Positions 53,640 through 61,746 of a DNA stretch of 64,000 nt are shown piece by piece. The notes under the pieces were generated by a model, which did no database searches, was not told the DNA's origin, and worked only from the letters and a program-made list of their open reading frames with translations. Origin of the DNA: Oscillospiraceae bacterium (GTDB lineage: Bacteria > Bacillota > Clostridia > Oscillospirales > Ruminococcaceae); contig JAHZAU010000009.1 in the NCBI GenBank assembly GCA_019423755.1, positions 1 through 64,000 on the forward strand. Reading direction: 5' to 3'. The first letter of the stretch is position 1, and each line of letters starts with the position of its first letter. The position numbers and the translations under genes are program-made.

Positions 53640-55445
53640 TTAGGCGGCCTCCTGCTGATATTCGTTTAAGGTAAGGAAATCGCCCTCCTCCATAAGCTGG
53701 GAGCAAAGGCTGGCGATCTCTTGCAGCTGGGTCTTTTCCATGGGGTTAGAAAGCCCGGAATCCGCCACCACCGTCAAAAAGTCCTTGTTGGCATCCTGGC
53801 GGCAAAGGGTCAGGTAGGTGTCCAGGGCAGCGTCGTAGTCCTCCAGGCTCAGCGCCAGCATCTCCAGCGCTACCCCGCCGGAAACGGCGTAGTCGATGGA
53901 ATAAAACGGGGTGGCGAAGTAGTGGTTTACCTGGGTCCACTGCATCTGGGCCATCTCCCGGTCATAGATCTCGCTTTCGGACATGAGGCCGTATTCCAGC
54001 CCCAACCGGCCGTAACACTGGTTGATCTCCTCCACCGTCATGCCGGGGTTTTGGTACAGCTCTTCCTGGAACTCGTCGTCCATAGCGGCGGACAGGATGC
54101 CCACCAGCAGGTTGCAGACGGCGTACTGCCGGGCCAGCTGGGCCTCCTCGGCGGTGTCGTAAAGCAGGTCGTACCACGGCAGGGTGAGCATCTCCATGGA
54201 CTGGGAGTGGATCTCGCTGACGTCCATCCCCCGCCCTTCCGAGGTGGAGCCCTGCTGCAGCTGCAGCCAGATGGCCAGACAGTGGCCGAACTCGTGGGTG
54301 ATGTTGCTCACGTCGCCGGAGCCGCCGTTGAGGTTCGCAAAGAGGAAGGGGGTGTTGAACTTCGGCAGGAAGGTGGTGTAGACGGTGTTCTGCTTGGTGG
54401 AGGACGGCGCCACCTCCATCATCTCATGCTCCCGCAGGTAGCTAAAGCACGCGCTCACCTCCGGGTCCATCTGGGAATAGACGGTGTCCAGGGTGTCCAT
54501 CATCTCCTGCCAGCCGCCGGAGGGGTCCGGCTGGTCGCCTTGGGGCAGCAGGGTCAGGGGAATATCCTGGCTCATGTCTGCAAGCTTTTGTTCCAAGCGG
54601 GCGTACAGGTCATCCAGCATGCTTCGGTACAGCGGCACCAGGGTGGTCTTCAGGTCCTCCCGGTACTGGCGGATCTGCTCCCGGTCGTAGCTGACCCGCA
54701 GCATCTGGTCGTCCGCCATCTCCACATAGGAATCGTAGCCCAGGGTACGGGCCTGGGTGTCCCGGTTCTCCACCAGGTCCACCAGGATCTGCCCCAGCTG
54801 CTGGTTGCTGTTTTCCAAAAACTCGCGGTAGTAGGCCTCCTGCAGCTCCGGCTCCAAGGAAGCGTACTGCACCGGCTCGCCGTCCACCTCCACGGTGATC
54901 TGGTTGTACTGGTAGTGGTACTGGGCGATGAGGCGGTCTTCCTCCTCCTTCCACTGCAAAACGTCCTGGGAGGTGGTCTGCGCCAGGGTCTCCTGGTCCT
55001 CCTTGGTGGCGTCGTCCCAGAAGCCGGTGATCCACCGGCCGGGGAAGGTCTGGCTCATCGCCTGGTAAAACTCGTTGTATTTGGCCTGGATGCGCACATA
55101 CTGGGCGTCCAGCACCTCCAACTCCTCGCTGTAGAAGGGGTCGGTGACGTCGATGCTGTTGTGGATCTGCGCCAGCACGTACATGGAGAGGAAATCATCC
55201 AGCTTTTCGTTGAGGGTGTTCATCTCCCGCACCAGGGAAAAGGGCAGGATGCTATTTTCGGCGGTGTCCTGGGCCACCTGGATCTGCTCCAACAGGGCGT
55301 CCCCGTCGGGGCGCTGGTACTCGATCTGGGAGAAGGTCTGCTCGGTGGGTTCCAGGCCCCCGTCCTCCCCCAGCCCGCAGCCGGACAACCACACACAGAC
55401 GGCCAGTCCCAAGGCCACTGTCCGCATCCACAACCGTTTTCCCAT
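53640..55445 (-). CDS. M3 family oligopeptidase lipoprotein
   Basis: A 601-residue M3-type metallopeptidase. It has a lipoprotein signal (LSGC, Cys23 as the first mature residue), then a large helical region, the zinc motif HEFGH (384-388) and EIHSQSME with E411 as likely third ligand. Most M3 peptidases are cytoplasmic oligopeptidases; a lipid-anchored one at the cell surface would degrade peptides outside. The ATG at 55445 has AGGAGG 9 bases upstream. No amino acid transport gene is adjacent. The C-terminus is intact. Confidence 0.88.
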   Translation of the reverse strand: MGKRLWMRTVALGLAVCVWLSGCGLGEDGGLEPTEQTFSQIEYQRPDGDALLEQIQVAQDTAENSILPFSLVREMNTLNEKLDDFLSMYVLAQIHNSIDVTDPFYSEELEVLDAQYVRIQAKYNEFYQAMSQTFPGRWITGFWDDATKEDQETLAQTTSQDVLQWKEEEDRLIAQYHYQYNQITVEVDGEPVQYASLEPELQEAYYREFLENSNQQLGQILVDLVENRDTQARTLGYDSYVEMADDQMLRVSYDREQIRQYREDLKTTLVPLYRSMLDDLYARLEQKLADMSQDIPLTLLPQGDQPDPSGGWQEMMDTLDTVYSQMDPEVSACFSYLREHEMMEVAPSSTKQNTVYTTFLPKFNTPFLFANLNGGSGDVSNITHEFGHCLAIWLQLQQGSTSEGRGMDVSEIHSQSMEMLTLPWYDLLYDTAEEAQLARQYAVCNLLVGILSAAMDDEFQEELYQNPGMTVEEINQCYGRLGLEYGLMSESEIYDREMAQMQWTQVNHYFATPFYSIDYAVSGGVALEMLALSLEDYDAALDTYLTLCRQDANKDFLTVVADSGLSNPMEKTQLQEIASLCSQLMEEGDFLTLNEYQQEAA

Positions 55446-55653
55446 AGGCAAGATCCTCCTCTTCCCAAATAAAACAGCCCTTGTTCCCGGGGGCGGTCCG
55501 CCGGGCAAAAGGGGCACTTTCTTTTATCTTTATTCCGCTGGCGCGGGATTATTCCCCCGCCCAAAACCGGCAGGAACTGCCTTTATTCTACCATAGCGCT
55601 CCAGCGAATCCAACGGCCCGACGCCAAACTTTTCATAAATGTTACAATTGACA

Positions 55654-55684
55654 AAGGCCGCACCCCAATCCGGGGTGCGGCCTT
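55654..55684 (-). terminator. Terminator after the LytM-like protein gene
   Basis: Arms AAGGCCGCACC(CC) and GGTGCGGCCTT, GC-rich stem with a short loop, followed by TTTG on the minus strand. Confidence 0.7.
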
Positions 55685-55698
55685 GCAAAAGCAGCAGC

Positions 55699-56268
55699 TT
55701 ATTTTTCCAGTTTCAGCAGGGTCTCGGGGTTTTGGTACTCTCCGTCGTGGAGGAGGAACAGCTGGCAGGTCAGGCCGGTAGCCATACCGGTTTTGCCCAA
55801 AATGCCCAGCTCGTCCCCCTGGCAGACGTGCTCGCCTTCCTCCACCGAAAGGGAGGAACAGTGGCTGTACCAGCTCTGCCAGCCGTCGCCGTGGTTCAGG
55901 ATGACGGTGTTGCCCAGGCCCTTTTTCCAGCCGGCGAAGGAGACGGTACCGCTTTTGGAAGCCCGGACAGCGGAACCTTCCGCCGCGGAGAAGTTGGTGC
56001 CCACATGGCCGGAATAACTGCCGTAGGACGCGGTGATCCAGCCGTTTTCCAGCGGGGGCAGGAACTCTTCCTGGGAAGGATCGCAGTCATCCACCGGGCG
56101 GATCTCCTCCGAAGCGCCGTCGGACTTGCGGACGGCCTTGGGACGGGCGACCTCCTCGGCCTGCGCGGTGTCGGGGCGGCAGACGCGGGGGCGGGATTCG
56201 TTGGAATCAGCAAAAACAGGGCTGGTGAGGATGGCGGCAGCCAGCACCAGCGCAGCGAAACGTTTCAT
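55699..56268 (-). CDS. Exported LytM/M23-like protein with degenerate active site
   Basis: A 189-residue protein with a signal peptide (about 1-20) and one M23 (LytM) domain (about 76-187). The family zinc ligands are partly lost: H88 is kept but the partner Asp is Asn92, and the C-terminal HxH is replaced by CQL (168-170) while H136 remains. A true M23 endopeptidase needs the Asp and second His, so this is probably a non-catalytic regulator such as those that activate amidases or scaffold sporulation. AGGAGG precedes the ATG. It is alone, between the M3 lipoprotein and the chromate-type transporter. Confidence 0.8.
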   Translation of the reverse strand: MKRFAALVLAAAILTSPVFADSNESRPRVCRPDTAQAEEVARPKAVRKSDGASEEIRPVDDCDPSQEEFLPPLENGWITASYGSYSGHVGTNFSAAEGSAVRASKSGTVSFAGWKKGLGNTVILNHGDGWQSWYSHCSSLSVEEGEHVCQGDELGILGKTGMATGLTCQLFLLHDGEYQNPETLLKLEK

Positions 56269-56360
56269 AAAGCAGGAACCTCCTTGGAAAATGTTACTAT
56301 CCTTAGGGTAACATATCCCGCAGAGAAAAACAAGGGATAATCGTAAAAGATTACGTTTCG

Positions 56361-56933
56361 TTATAATCCCAATAAATAAAACAAAACAAAGCCTGCCGCA
56401 CCGGAGATCAGTAGGATGACCAGCTGGTCCAGGTGGAAGCGCCGCAGCGCCCACAGGCAGACAAGGAAGATCACCACGCACAGCCAGTCCACCGCTGCCG
56501 GGCTGAGCGCCAGCTGCCCTCCGGGGAAGATGGCCAGCACCAGCAGGTCCAGCCCCGCCGAACCGATCATGGCTACCACCGCCGGACGCAGCCCGGACAG
56601 GATGCCCTGGATGGCGGGCAGCTGCTGGTAGCGGGAGTACAGGTACGCCAGCCCCAGCACAATGATGCAGGATGGGGTGACGCAGCCCAGGGTAGCCACC
56701 ACCGCGCCCCCCAGCCCGGCTAGCTGGGTGCCCACGAAGGTGGCGGCATTGATGGCGATGGGCCCGGGGGTCATGCCGGAGATGGTGACCACGTCGGCAA
56801 ACTGGCTCATGGTCAGCCAGTGGTGCAGCTCCACTACCTGGTTTTGGATCAGCGGCATGGCAGCGTAACCGCCGCCGAAGCTCAGCGCCCCGATCTGAAA
56901 GAAGCTCCAAAACAGCGCCAGATAGGTACCCAT
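56361..56933 (-). CDS. Chromate transporter family subunit (second)
   Basis: A 190-residue CHR-family half. GALSFGGGYAAMPLIQ and TPGPIAINAATFVG are the FGGG and PGP-type family motifs. In this two-gene arrangement it partners the first subunit, three bases upstream. These proteins are named for chromate export; a sulfate-like or other anion role is equally possible. The C-terminal helices are intact. Confidence 0.85.
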   Translation of the reverse strand: MGTYLALFWSFFQIGALSFGGGYAAMPLIQNQVVELHHWLTMSQFADVVTISGMTPGPIAINAATFVGTQLAGLGGAVVATLGCVTPSCIIVLGLAYLYSRYQQLPAIQGILSGLRPAVVAMIGSAGLDLLVLAIFPGGQLALSPAAVDWLCVVIFLVCLWALRRFHLDQLVILLISGAAGFVLFYLLGL

Positions 56934-56936
56934 ATG

Positions 56937-57509
56937 CTATTCCCCCTTTCTTTTGAGCAGGCGGCTGGAACCCAGCCACCCCAGCGCCCCGCAGAAGACG
57001 ATGACCAGCATGACGCTGATCTGGGTAAACAGGGTGACGGCAAAAGCCCCCAGCAGGATGGCGGTCCACAGCAGGCGCCGCTCCCGCAGGACGTTGGCCC
57101 CCAGGGTGATGGTGACGTCGGCGATGACCGCGGCGATACCAGCCTGCATCCCCCGCAGCACAGCGGCCACGGCGGCGCTGCTTCGGAAGGCCTCATAAAA
57201 CAGCGAGATTACCGAAAGGATGATGAGCGGCGGCAGCACCGTCCCCAAAATGGCCACCAAACTACCCAAAATACCGGCGGTGCGGTAGCCCACCAGGATG
57301 GAGGCGTTGACCGCGATGGGCCCCGGCGCCGACTGGGCGATGGCGGTCAGGTCCAGCATCTCCTCCTCTTCCAGCCACCCCAGCTGCTCCACAAACTTTT
57401 TGCGCATAAGCGGGATGATGACGAAGCCGCCCCCGAAGGTGAAGGCGCTGATGGTGAAGGTGGTGCCGAACAGCCGCAGATAGAAGGACAGCGGGCGGCG
57501 GTTTTGCAT
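56937..57509 (-). CDS. Chromate transporter family subunit (first)
   Basis: A 190-residue CHR-family half with SAFTFGGGFVIIPLMRK and APGPIAVNASILVG as family motifs, and a C-terminal basic tail. Its partner starts 3 bases after its stop. The start at 57509 (MQNRRPLS) has AAAGGA 8 bases upstream; the TTG at 57536 is less likely. The cda-like gene is divergent and only about 80 bases away. Confidence 0.82.
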   Translation of the reverse strand: MQNRRPLSFYLRLFGTTFTISAFTFGGGFVIIPLMRKKFVEQLGWLEEEEMLDLTAIAQSAPGPIAVNASILVGYRTAGILGSLVAILGTVLPPLIILSVISLFYEAFRSSAAVAAVLRGMQAGIAAVIADVTITLGANVLRERRLLWTAILLGAFAVTLFTQISVMLVIVFCGALGWLGSSRLLKRKGE

Positions 57510-57589
57510 AAGGATCATCCTTTCTTGGTTTGACAACCGGGGAAATGGTGTGATATCATCGTTAAAAATTACAAAAAGGAGAATTTGCC

Positions 57590-58039
57590 GTGGAAGAGAC
57601 CCAGATCCAGCAGACCATGTACCAAAAAGCGGTGGAGCTGATCCGCCGCCGGTACCCCACCGGCTGGGGCGGCGCGGCGGTCATCCGCACCGAGCCCGGC
57701 CACTACTACACCAGCGTGGCGCTGGAAAACGCCAATGCCAGCGTGCTGCTCTGCATCGAGGTGGGCGCCATGTGCGACGCCATGAAGGCCAACGAGCGGG
57801 TGACCCACTGCCTGTGCGTGGTGCGCCAGGACGAGCACGCCCCTTTTACCGTCCTTTCCCCCTGCGGCGTCTGCCAGGAGCGGCTGCGCTACTGGGGCGA
57901 CGGGGTCCAGGTGGGGGTGACCACCCCGGACGGCTCCCTGCGCTTTGTGCCGCTCTATGAGCTGCAGCCCTACCACTGGACGACCGCCTACCCGCCGGAG
58001 GAACTGGAGCACTTTACCGGCCCGGCGGAGAAAAAATAA
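57590..58039 (+). CDS. Cytidine deaminase-like protein
   Basis: A 149-residue CDA-fold protein. The zinc site is Cys55-Ile-Glu57 (normally Cys-Ala-Glu) with Cys92 and Cys95 in PCGVC, so all zinc ligands and the catalytic glutamate are present. It could be a cytidine deaminase or of the blasticidin-S deaminase type; the C-terminal extension YELQPYHWTTAYPPEEL is unlike canonical CDA. Start GTG 57590 with AAAGGAG upstream. Monocistronic, ending at a bidirectional terminator. Confidence 0.8.
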   Translation: MEETQIQQTMYQKAVELIRRRYPTGWGGAAVIRTEPGHYYTSVALENANASVLLCIEVGAMCDAMKANERVTHCLCVVRQDEHAPFTVLSPCGVCQERLRYWGDGVQVGVTTPDGSLRFVPLYELQPYHWTTAYPPEELEHFTGPAEKK

Positions 58040-58043
58040 ACCC

Positions 58044-58079
58044 AAAAAAGCCAGCATCTTTCGGGGATGCTGGCTTTTT
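58044..58079. terminator. Bidirectional terminator, deaminase / rny
   Basis: Stem AAAAAAGCCAGCATC / GATGCTGGCTTTTT with a 7-base loop between convergent genes. Confidence 0.9.
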
Positions 58080-58085
58080 GTTCGG

Positions 58086-59633
58086 TTATTTGGCGTAGTC
58101 CACCGTACGGCTTTCCCGGATGATGTTGACCTTGATCTGGCCGGGGTATTCCAGCTCGGCTTCGATCTTGTTGACAATATCGCGGGCAATGATGGTCATC
58201 TTGTCGTCGGTGATGATCTCCGGGCGGACCATGATGCGGATCTCGCGGCCAGCCTGGATGGCGAAGCATTTCTCCACGCCCTCGAAGGAGTTGGCGATCT
58301 CCTCGAGTTTTTCCAGACGCTTGATGTAGTTTTCCAGGTTTTCGCGGCGAGCGCCGGGGCGGGCAGCCGAGATGGCGTCCGCAGCCTGGACGATGCAGGC
58401 TACCAGGGTCTTGGGCTCCACGTCGTTGTGGTGGGCCTCGATGGCATGGATGACGGCGGGGCTTTCTTTGTATTTGCGGGCCAGGTCCACGCCGATCTTC
58501 ACGTGGGAGCCTTCGATCTCGTGGGTCAGGGCCTTGCCGATGTCGTGGATCAGACCGGCGCGCTTGGCGGTGTTGACGTCAGCGCCCAGCTCTGCGGCCA
58601 TAACGCCGGCCAGGTTGGCAACCTCGATGGAGTGCTGCAGCACGTTCTGGCCGTAGCTGGAACGGTAACGCATCCGGCCCAGCAGGCGGATCAGGTCGGG
58701 GTGCATGCCGTGGACGTTGGTTTCCAGCACGGCGCGCTCGCCGTCCTGCTTAATCTTGGTCTCGATCTCGCGCTGGGCCTTCTCCACGGTCTCCTCGATG
58801 CGGGCCGGGTGGATACGGCCGTCCTGGATCAGGCGTTCCAGAGCGGTGCGGGCCACCTCACGCTTCACAGCATCGTGGGAGGAGAGGGTGATGGCTTCGG
58901 GGGTGTCGTCGATGATCAGGTCTACGCCGGTGAGGGTCTCCAGGGTACGGATGTTGCGTCCCTCGCGGCCGATGATGCGGCCCTTCATCTCGTCGTTGGG
59001 CAGCGGTACCACCGATACGGTGACCTCGCCCACATAGTCGGAGGCGCATTTCTGGATGGCGGTGGCGATGATCTCCTTGGCCTTCTGCTCCGACTCGTCC
59101 TTGAACTTCTGCTCGTAAAGGTTGATCTTCAGGGCTTTTTCGTGGACCAGTTCGTCCTCCAGGTTGGTCAGCAGGTACTCTTTGGCCTGCTCGGCGGTGT
59201 AGCCGGAGATCTTTTCCAGCATCTCGAACTGGTGCTGCTTGATGCCGGCAGCCTCTTCCAGGCGGCGTTCGGCTTCTTTGATCTTGCCCTGCAGGGTCTC
59301 TTCTTTCTTTTCCAGGTTATCCAGCTTGCGGTCGATGGACTCTTCCTTCTGCTGGATGCGGCGCTCCAGGCGCTGCACTTCGTTGCGGCGCTCTTTGAGC
59401 TCCTTTTCGGTCTCGGTGCGGCTGCGGTGGATCTCGTCCTTGGCTTCCACCAGAGCCTCCTTCTTCTTCACGTCCGCCTCTTTGATGGCGTCGCTGACGA
59501 TGCGTTTTGCTTCTTCCTCAGCGGACCCCAGCTCCGCTTCCGCGATCTTTTTGCGGTACTGGATGCCACTGGGGAAACCGATGGCGGCGCCCACGATCAG
59601 GGCGATGACCGCACAGGCAATGTAGGGCCACAT
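58086..59633 (-). CDS. rny: Ribonuclease Y
   Basis: A 515-residue RNase Y. It has an N-terminal membrane helix (about 3-22), a long coiled coil (about 30-210, with many Glu, Lys and Arg), a KH domain (GREGRNIRTLETLTG), then an HD domain with HDIGKALTHE. RNase Y starts mRNA decay in Firmicutes at the membrane. The ATG at 59633 has GGGGGAA upstream. It is separated from the next gene by a long gap with hairpins; nothing is missing. Confidence 0.97.
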   Translation of the reverse strand: MWPYIACAVIALIVGAAIGFPSGIQYRKKIAEAELGSAEEEAKRIVSDAIKEADVKKKEALVEAKDEIHRSRTETEKELKERRNEVQRLERRIQQKEESIDRKLDNLEKKEETLQGKIKEAERRLEEAAGIKQHQFEMLEKISGYTAEQAKEYLLTNLEDELVHEKALKINLYEQKFKDESEQKAKEIIATAIQKCASDYVGEVTVSVVPLPNDEMKGRIIGREGRNIRTLETLTGVDLIIDDTPEAITLSSHDAVKREVARTALERLIQDGRIHPARIEETVEKAQREIETKIKQDGERAVLETNVHGMHPDLIRLLGRMRYRSSYGQNVLQHSIEVANLAGVMAAELGADVNTAKRAGLIHDIGKALTHEIEGSHVKIGVDLARKYKESPAVIHAIEAHHNDVEPKTLVACIVQAADAISAARPGARRENLENYIKRLEKLEEIANSFEGVEKCFAIQAGREIRIMVRPEIITDDKMTIIARDIVNKIEAELEYPGQIKVNIIRESRTVDYAK

Positions 59634-60208
59634 AGTAGCAGGATTCCCCCTTCATGTTGGTATAGTAAAAAATCAGAAAAAATGGGACGGCGCCCCGCGC
59701 CCTGCCTTGTTGCAGAACAAAGCAAAGCATACCGGATGCCGTCCCAGGTCGATTCAGGATATGTTTTTCGCTTTTTTGGTATAGCAAAATCCGCCAAAAA
59801 AGACGTTTGGTGTCGTATCATCAGGGAGGCTCTCCCCCTCGCCCGGCCTGTGGAGAAGCGCCGGGAAAAAGCGGAAAACCTCCAAAAAAATCCCGAAAAA
59901 TTCGGGAAAAATCCGCAGCAAAGCGCCGGCCCAAGGGGCCTTAGAAAGCGCGTTGCCTGGTATTGCATCCCGGCTCCAAAAAGGGACCGGTACGTGAATT
60001 CCTTTGGATTGCAGCTGATGTTCAGCCCCCGCGCAGCCACGGCGCGGGAAAACATATACAAAAAAGACCGCCCCCGCAAAAAACGCAGGAGGAACGGCGC
60101 GGAGCACAGTTTGCGAACGCCAGCCTCCGGGCCGGCGCAGAAATACAGAAAACCGAATGGTTCACTCTTATTTTAAATGCTGGGAGAAGGAATGTCAAGA
60201 AATTTGTG
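59634..60208. other. Gene-free region between rny and the T-box, with hairpin series
   Basis: A 575-base region without a convincing gene. On the minus strand a series of hairpins at 60028-60048, 60014-60026, 59970-59990 and 59928-59940 ends in a terminator (59884-59906). A 14-base near-repeat TTGGTATAG(T/C)AAAA occurs at 59657 and 59776, 119 bases apart. Another terminator-like stem on the minus strand lies near 60062-60094. Confidence 0.5.
59884..60050 (-). ncRNA. Candidate small RNA upstream of rny
   Basis: Four hairpins in a row (arms of 5-7 bases, GC-rich) followed by CCCGAA/TTCGGG and seven T residues on the minus strand. The length (about 165 bases) and the terminator fit a small RNA. 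No promoter is clear and no known class is recognised, so this is a weak call. Confidence 0.35.
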
Positions 60209-60237
60209 TTGACAATTCCGGGAGGCGGTGATAGTAT
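60209..60237 (+). promoter_or_regulatory. Promoter of the thrS operon
   Basis: Perfect TTGACA (60209-60214), 17-base spacer and TAGTAT (60232-60237). Transcription would start about 60244, just before the T-box leader. Confidence 0.88.
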
Positions 60238-60259
60238 GAAAGTACTGTAAAATCAGGAA

Positions 60260-60533
60260 AAATCGCAGAAGAGGAAGCGTTTTCCCCTGTTTGCTTTTCA
60301 GAGAACGGCGCCCCGGCTGGACCGGGTGGTGCAAGCGCCCAAAGCGTCCGGAAAACGTACCGCCTCAGAGAGCGCGCGAAAACCGGCCCCGCCGGGCGAA
60401 GCGCGACGTCTGGGCCGCGTTATGGGCCTGTCAAGGGACAAGGCGCCCCGATACAAAGGCGCGTTGTAATTTGGGTGGAACCGTGGAGTGTACAGCGCTT
60501 CATCCCAGTTTTCTGGGGTGGAGCGCTTTTTTT
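60260..60533 (+). promoter_or_regulatory. T-box riboswitch, threonine type
   Basis: Stem I: GAGG/CCTC base (60271-60274, 60363-60366), an 8-base CGTTTTCC/GGAAAACG stem (60278-60285, 60350-60357) and a GGTGGTGCAAG-type distal loop. The putative specifier is ACC (60359-60361) followed by a purine, a threonine codon. The T-box sequence TGGGTGGAACCGTGG is at 60472-60486, and the terminator is 60494-60533. Uncharged tRNA-Thr should switch the leader to antitermination. Confidence 0.88.
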
Positions 60534-60562
60534 ACTGCAAAATCGCGAAAGGAGCGGGTCGG

Positions 60563-60907
60563 ATGCAGGCAGTGGTACTGCTGATCGGTTGTTATATGCT
60601 GGTGCTGGGGGTGGCGCTGGGGGTGTTTCACAAGGTGCAATACATCTCCCCTGCCAATTCCCCGCTGTTTGCCCGGCTGTCTCCCATTACCAAAAAGCGG
60701 CTGGGCCGGCGCTTCTGCGTCATCCCGCTTCTCTGCGGCGTGACCCTCATCGCCTACGGCGGCGCCTCCCTCATGGGGTGGATCTCCGAGCGTTGGGAGT
60801 GGCCGCTGCTGGTGGTGCTGCTGGCGCTGACCCTCTTTGACTACCGCCGCACCAACATCGTCCTCAACAAGCTGAGGATCCACGGCTACCCGGAACAGGA
60901 CCTGTAA
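60563..60907 (+). CDS. Small membrane protein in the thrS operon
   Basis: A 114-residue protein with three hydrophobic segments (about 1-22, 53-70 and 78-93) and basic patches between them (KKRLGRR). I do not recognise it; it resembles small DUF3784-type proteins. The ATG at 60563 has GAAAGGAG upstream. It is the first gene after the T-box terminator, so it should be induced by threonine starvation, although its role is unknown. Confidence 0.65.
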   Translation: MQAVVLLIGCYMLVLGVALGVFHKVQYISPANSPLFARLSPITKKRLGRRFCVIPLLCGVTLIAYGGASLMGWISERWEWPLLVVLLALTLFDYRRTNIVLNKLRIHGYPEQDL

Positions 60908-60943
60908 CCGCAAAGGCCGATCGAGACGGAAAGGATGGGGCAG

Positions 60944-61546
60944 ATGGAAAAGAAGCAGGAGATCTGCGATGTCTACGACGTATACGGCAACCGCACCGGA
61001 GAGACCTTTGTCCGGGGCTGCCCCTTAAAAAACGGGCAGTACGTCATGGTGGTGGATGTGTGGATCGTCAATAGCCGCGACGAGATCCTCATCCAAAAGC
61101 GCTCGGCCCAAAAAAAGGACCTGCCCAACACCTGGGCCACCCACAGCGGCTGCGTCCAGGCCGGGGAAACGGCGCTGGAAGCCTGCATCCGGGAGCCGGG
61201 AGAGGAGATCGGCATCACCATCCTGCCCCAGCAGGTGCATAAATTAAACCGCAAGATCCGCGGCAAGCTGCTTTCGGAAAACTTTGTGGTGGAGCAGGAC
61301 TTCGACATCGCCACCGCCGTCCTTCAGGAGGAGGAGGTCAGCGACGTCATGTGGGCCACGGTGGGCCAGCTCAAGCAGATGGCCGGCCGCCGGGAGTTTT
61401 ACCGGTACCCGGAGTTCTTCGACGTGGTGCGCTTCTTGGAAAAACGCGCGGCCTATCGGCAGTACGGCGGCTCCGGCCCCCTGCCTTCGGCCCAGACAGC
61501 GGCCGACGCCCGCGCCGCCTCCCGCCGCCGCAGAAAACGCGGCTAG
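60944..61546 (+). CDS. Nudix hydrolase, isopentenyl-diphosphate isomerase-like
   Basis: A 200-residue Nudix protein. The Nudix box is GCVQAGETALEACIREPGEE, continuing IGI: all acidic and glycine positions are kept but the hydrophobic U position after RE is Pro. The opening CDVYDVYGNRTGETFVRG is typical of the IDI/YfcD-like subfamily. Substrate unknown. I chose the ATG at 60944 because AAAGG lies 9 bases upstream; an ATG at 60935 overlaps it. It lies 36 bases after the membrane protein in the thrS operon. Confidence 0.8.
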   Translation: MEKKQEICDVYDVYGNRTGETFVRGCPLKNGQYVMVVDVWIVNSRDEILIQKRSAQKKDLPNTWATHSGCVQAGETALEACIREPGEEIGITILPQQVHKLNRKIRGKLLSENFVVEQDFDIATAVLQEEEVSDVMWATVGQLKQMAGRREFYRYPEFFDVVRFLEKRAAYRQYGGSGPLPSAQTAADARAASRRRRKRG

Positions 61547-61600
61547 GCGCTCCCCCCAAAAGATAAAATAAAACCAAAAACAAAGCCGAGCTGCTTCGGG

Positions 61601-61648
61601 CGCCATAGACCAGCGCCCAGCCCTGTTGCGGGGCGCTGGTCTATGGCG
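61601..61648. repeat. Perfect 18-base inverted repeat before thrS
   Basis: Arms 61601-61618 and 61631-61648 are exact inverse complements around a 12-base loop. There is no T-run, so it is not a typical terminator; it could be an RNA processing site or 3'-end stabiliser between the Nudix gene and thrS. Confidence 0.75.
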
Positions 61649-61746
61649 GGCATACGCCTTCCCCAAAAAGCCCGCTTTGTTTTGACAATATCCTGCCCCT
61701 TGCGGGCGATTGTAAGGTTAAATCATAAGAAAAGGAGTTTTTATTC

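Noticed and set aside
59597..60079. 160-codon minus-strand frame upstream of rny
   Set aside because: It overlaps the start of rny, shows no ribosome site or family features, and the region has hairpins instead.
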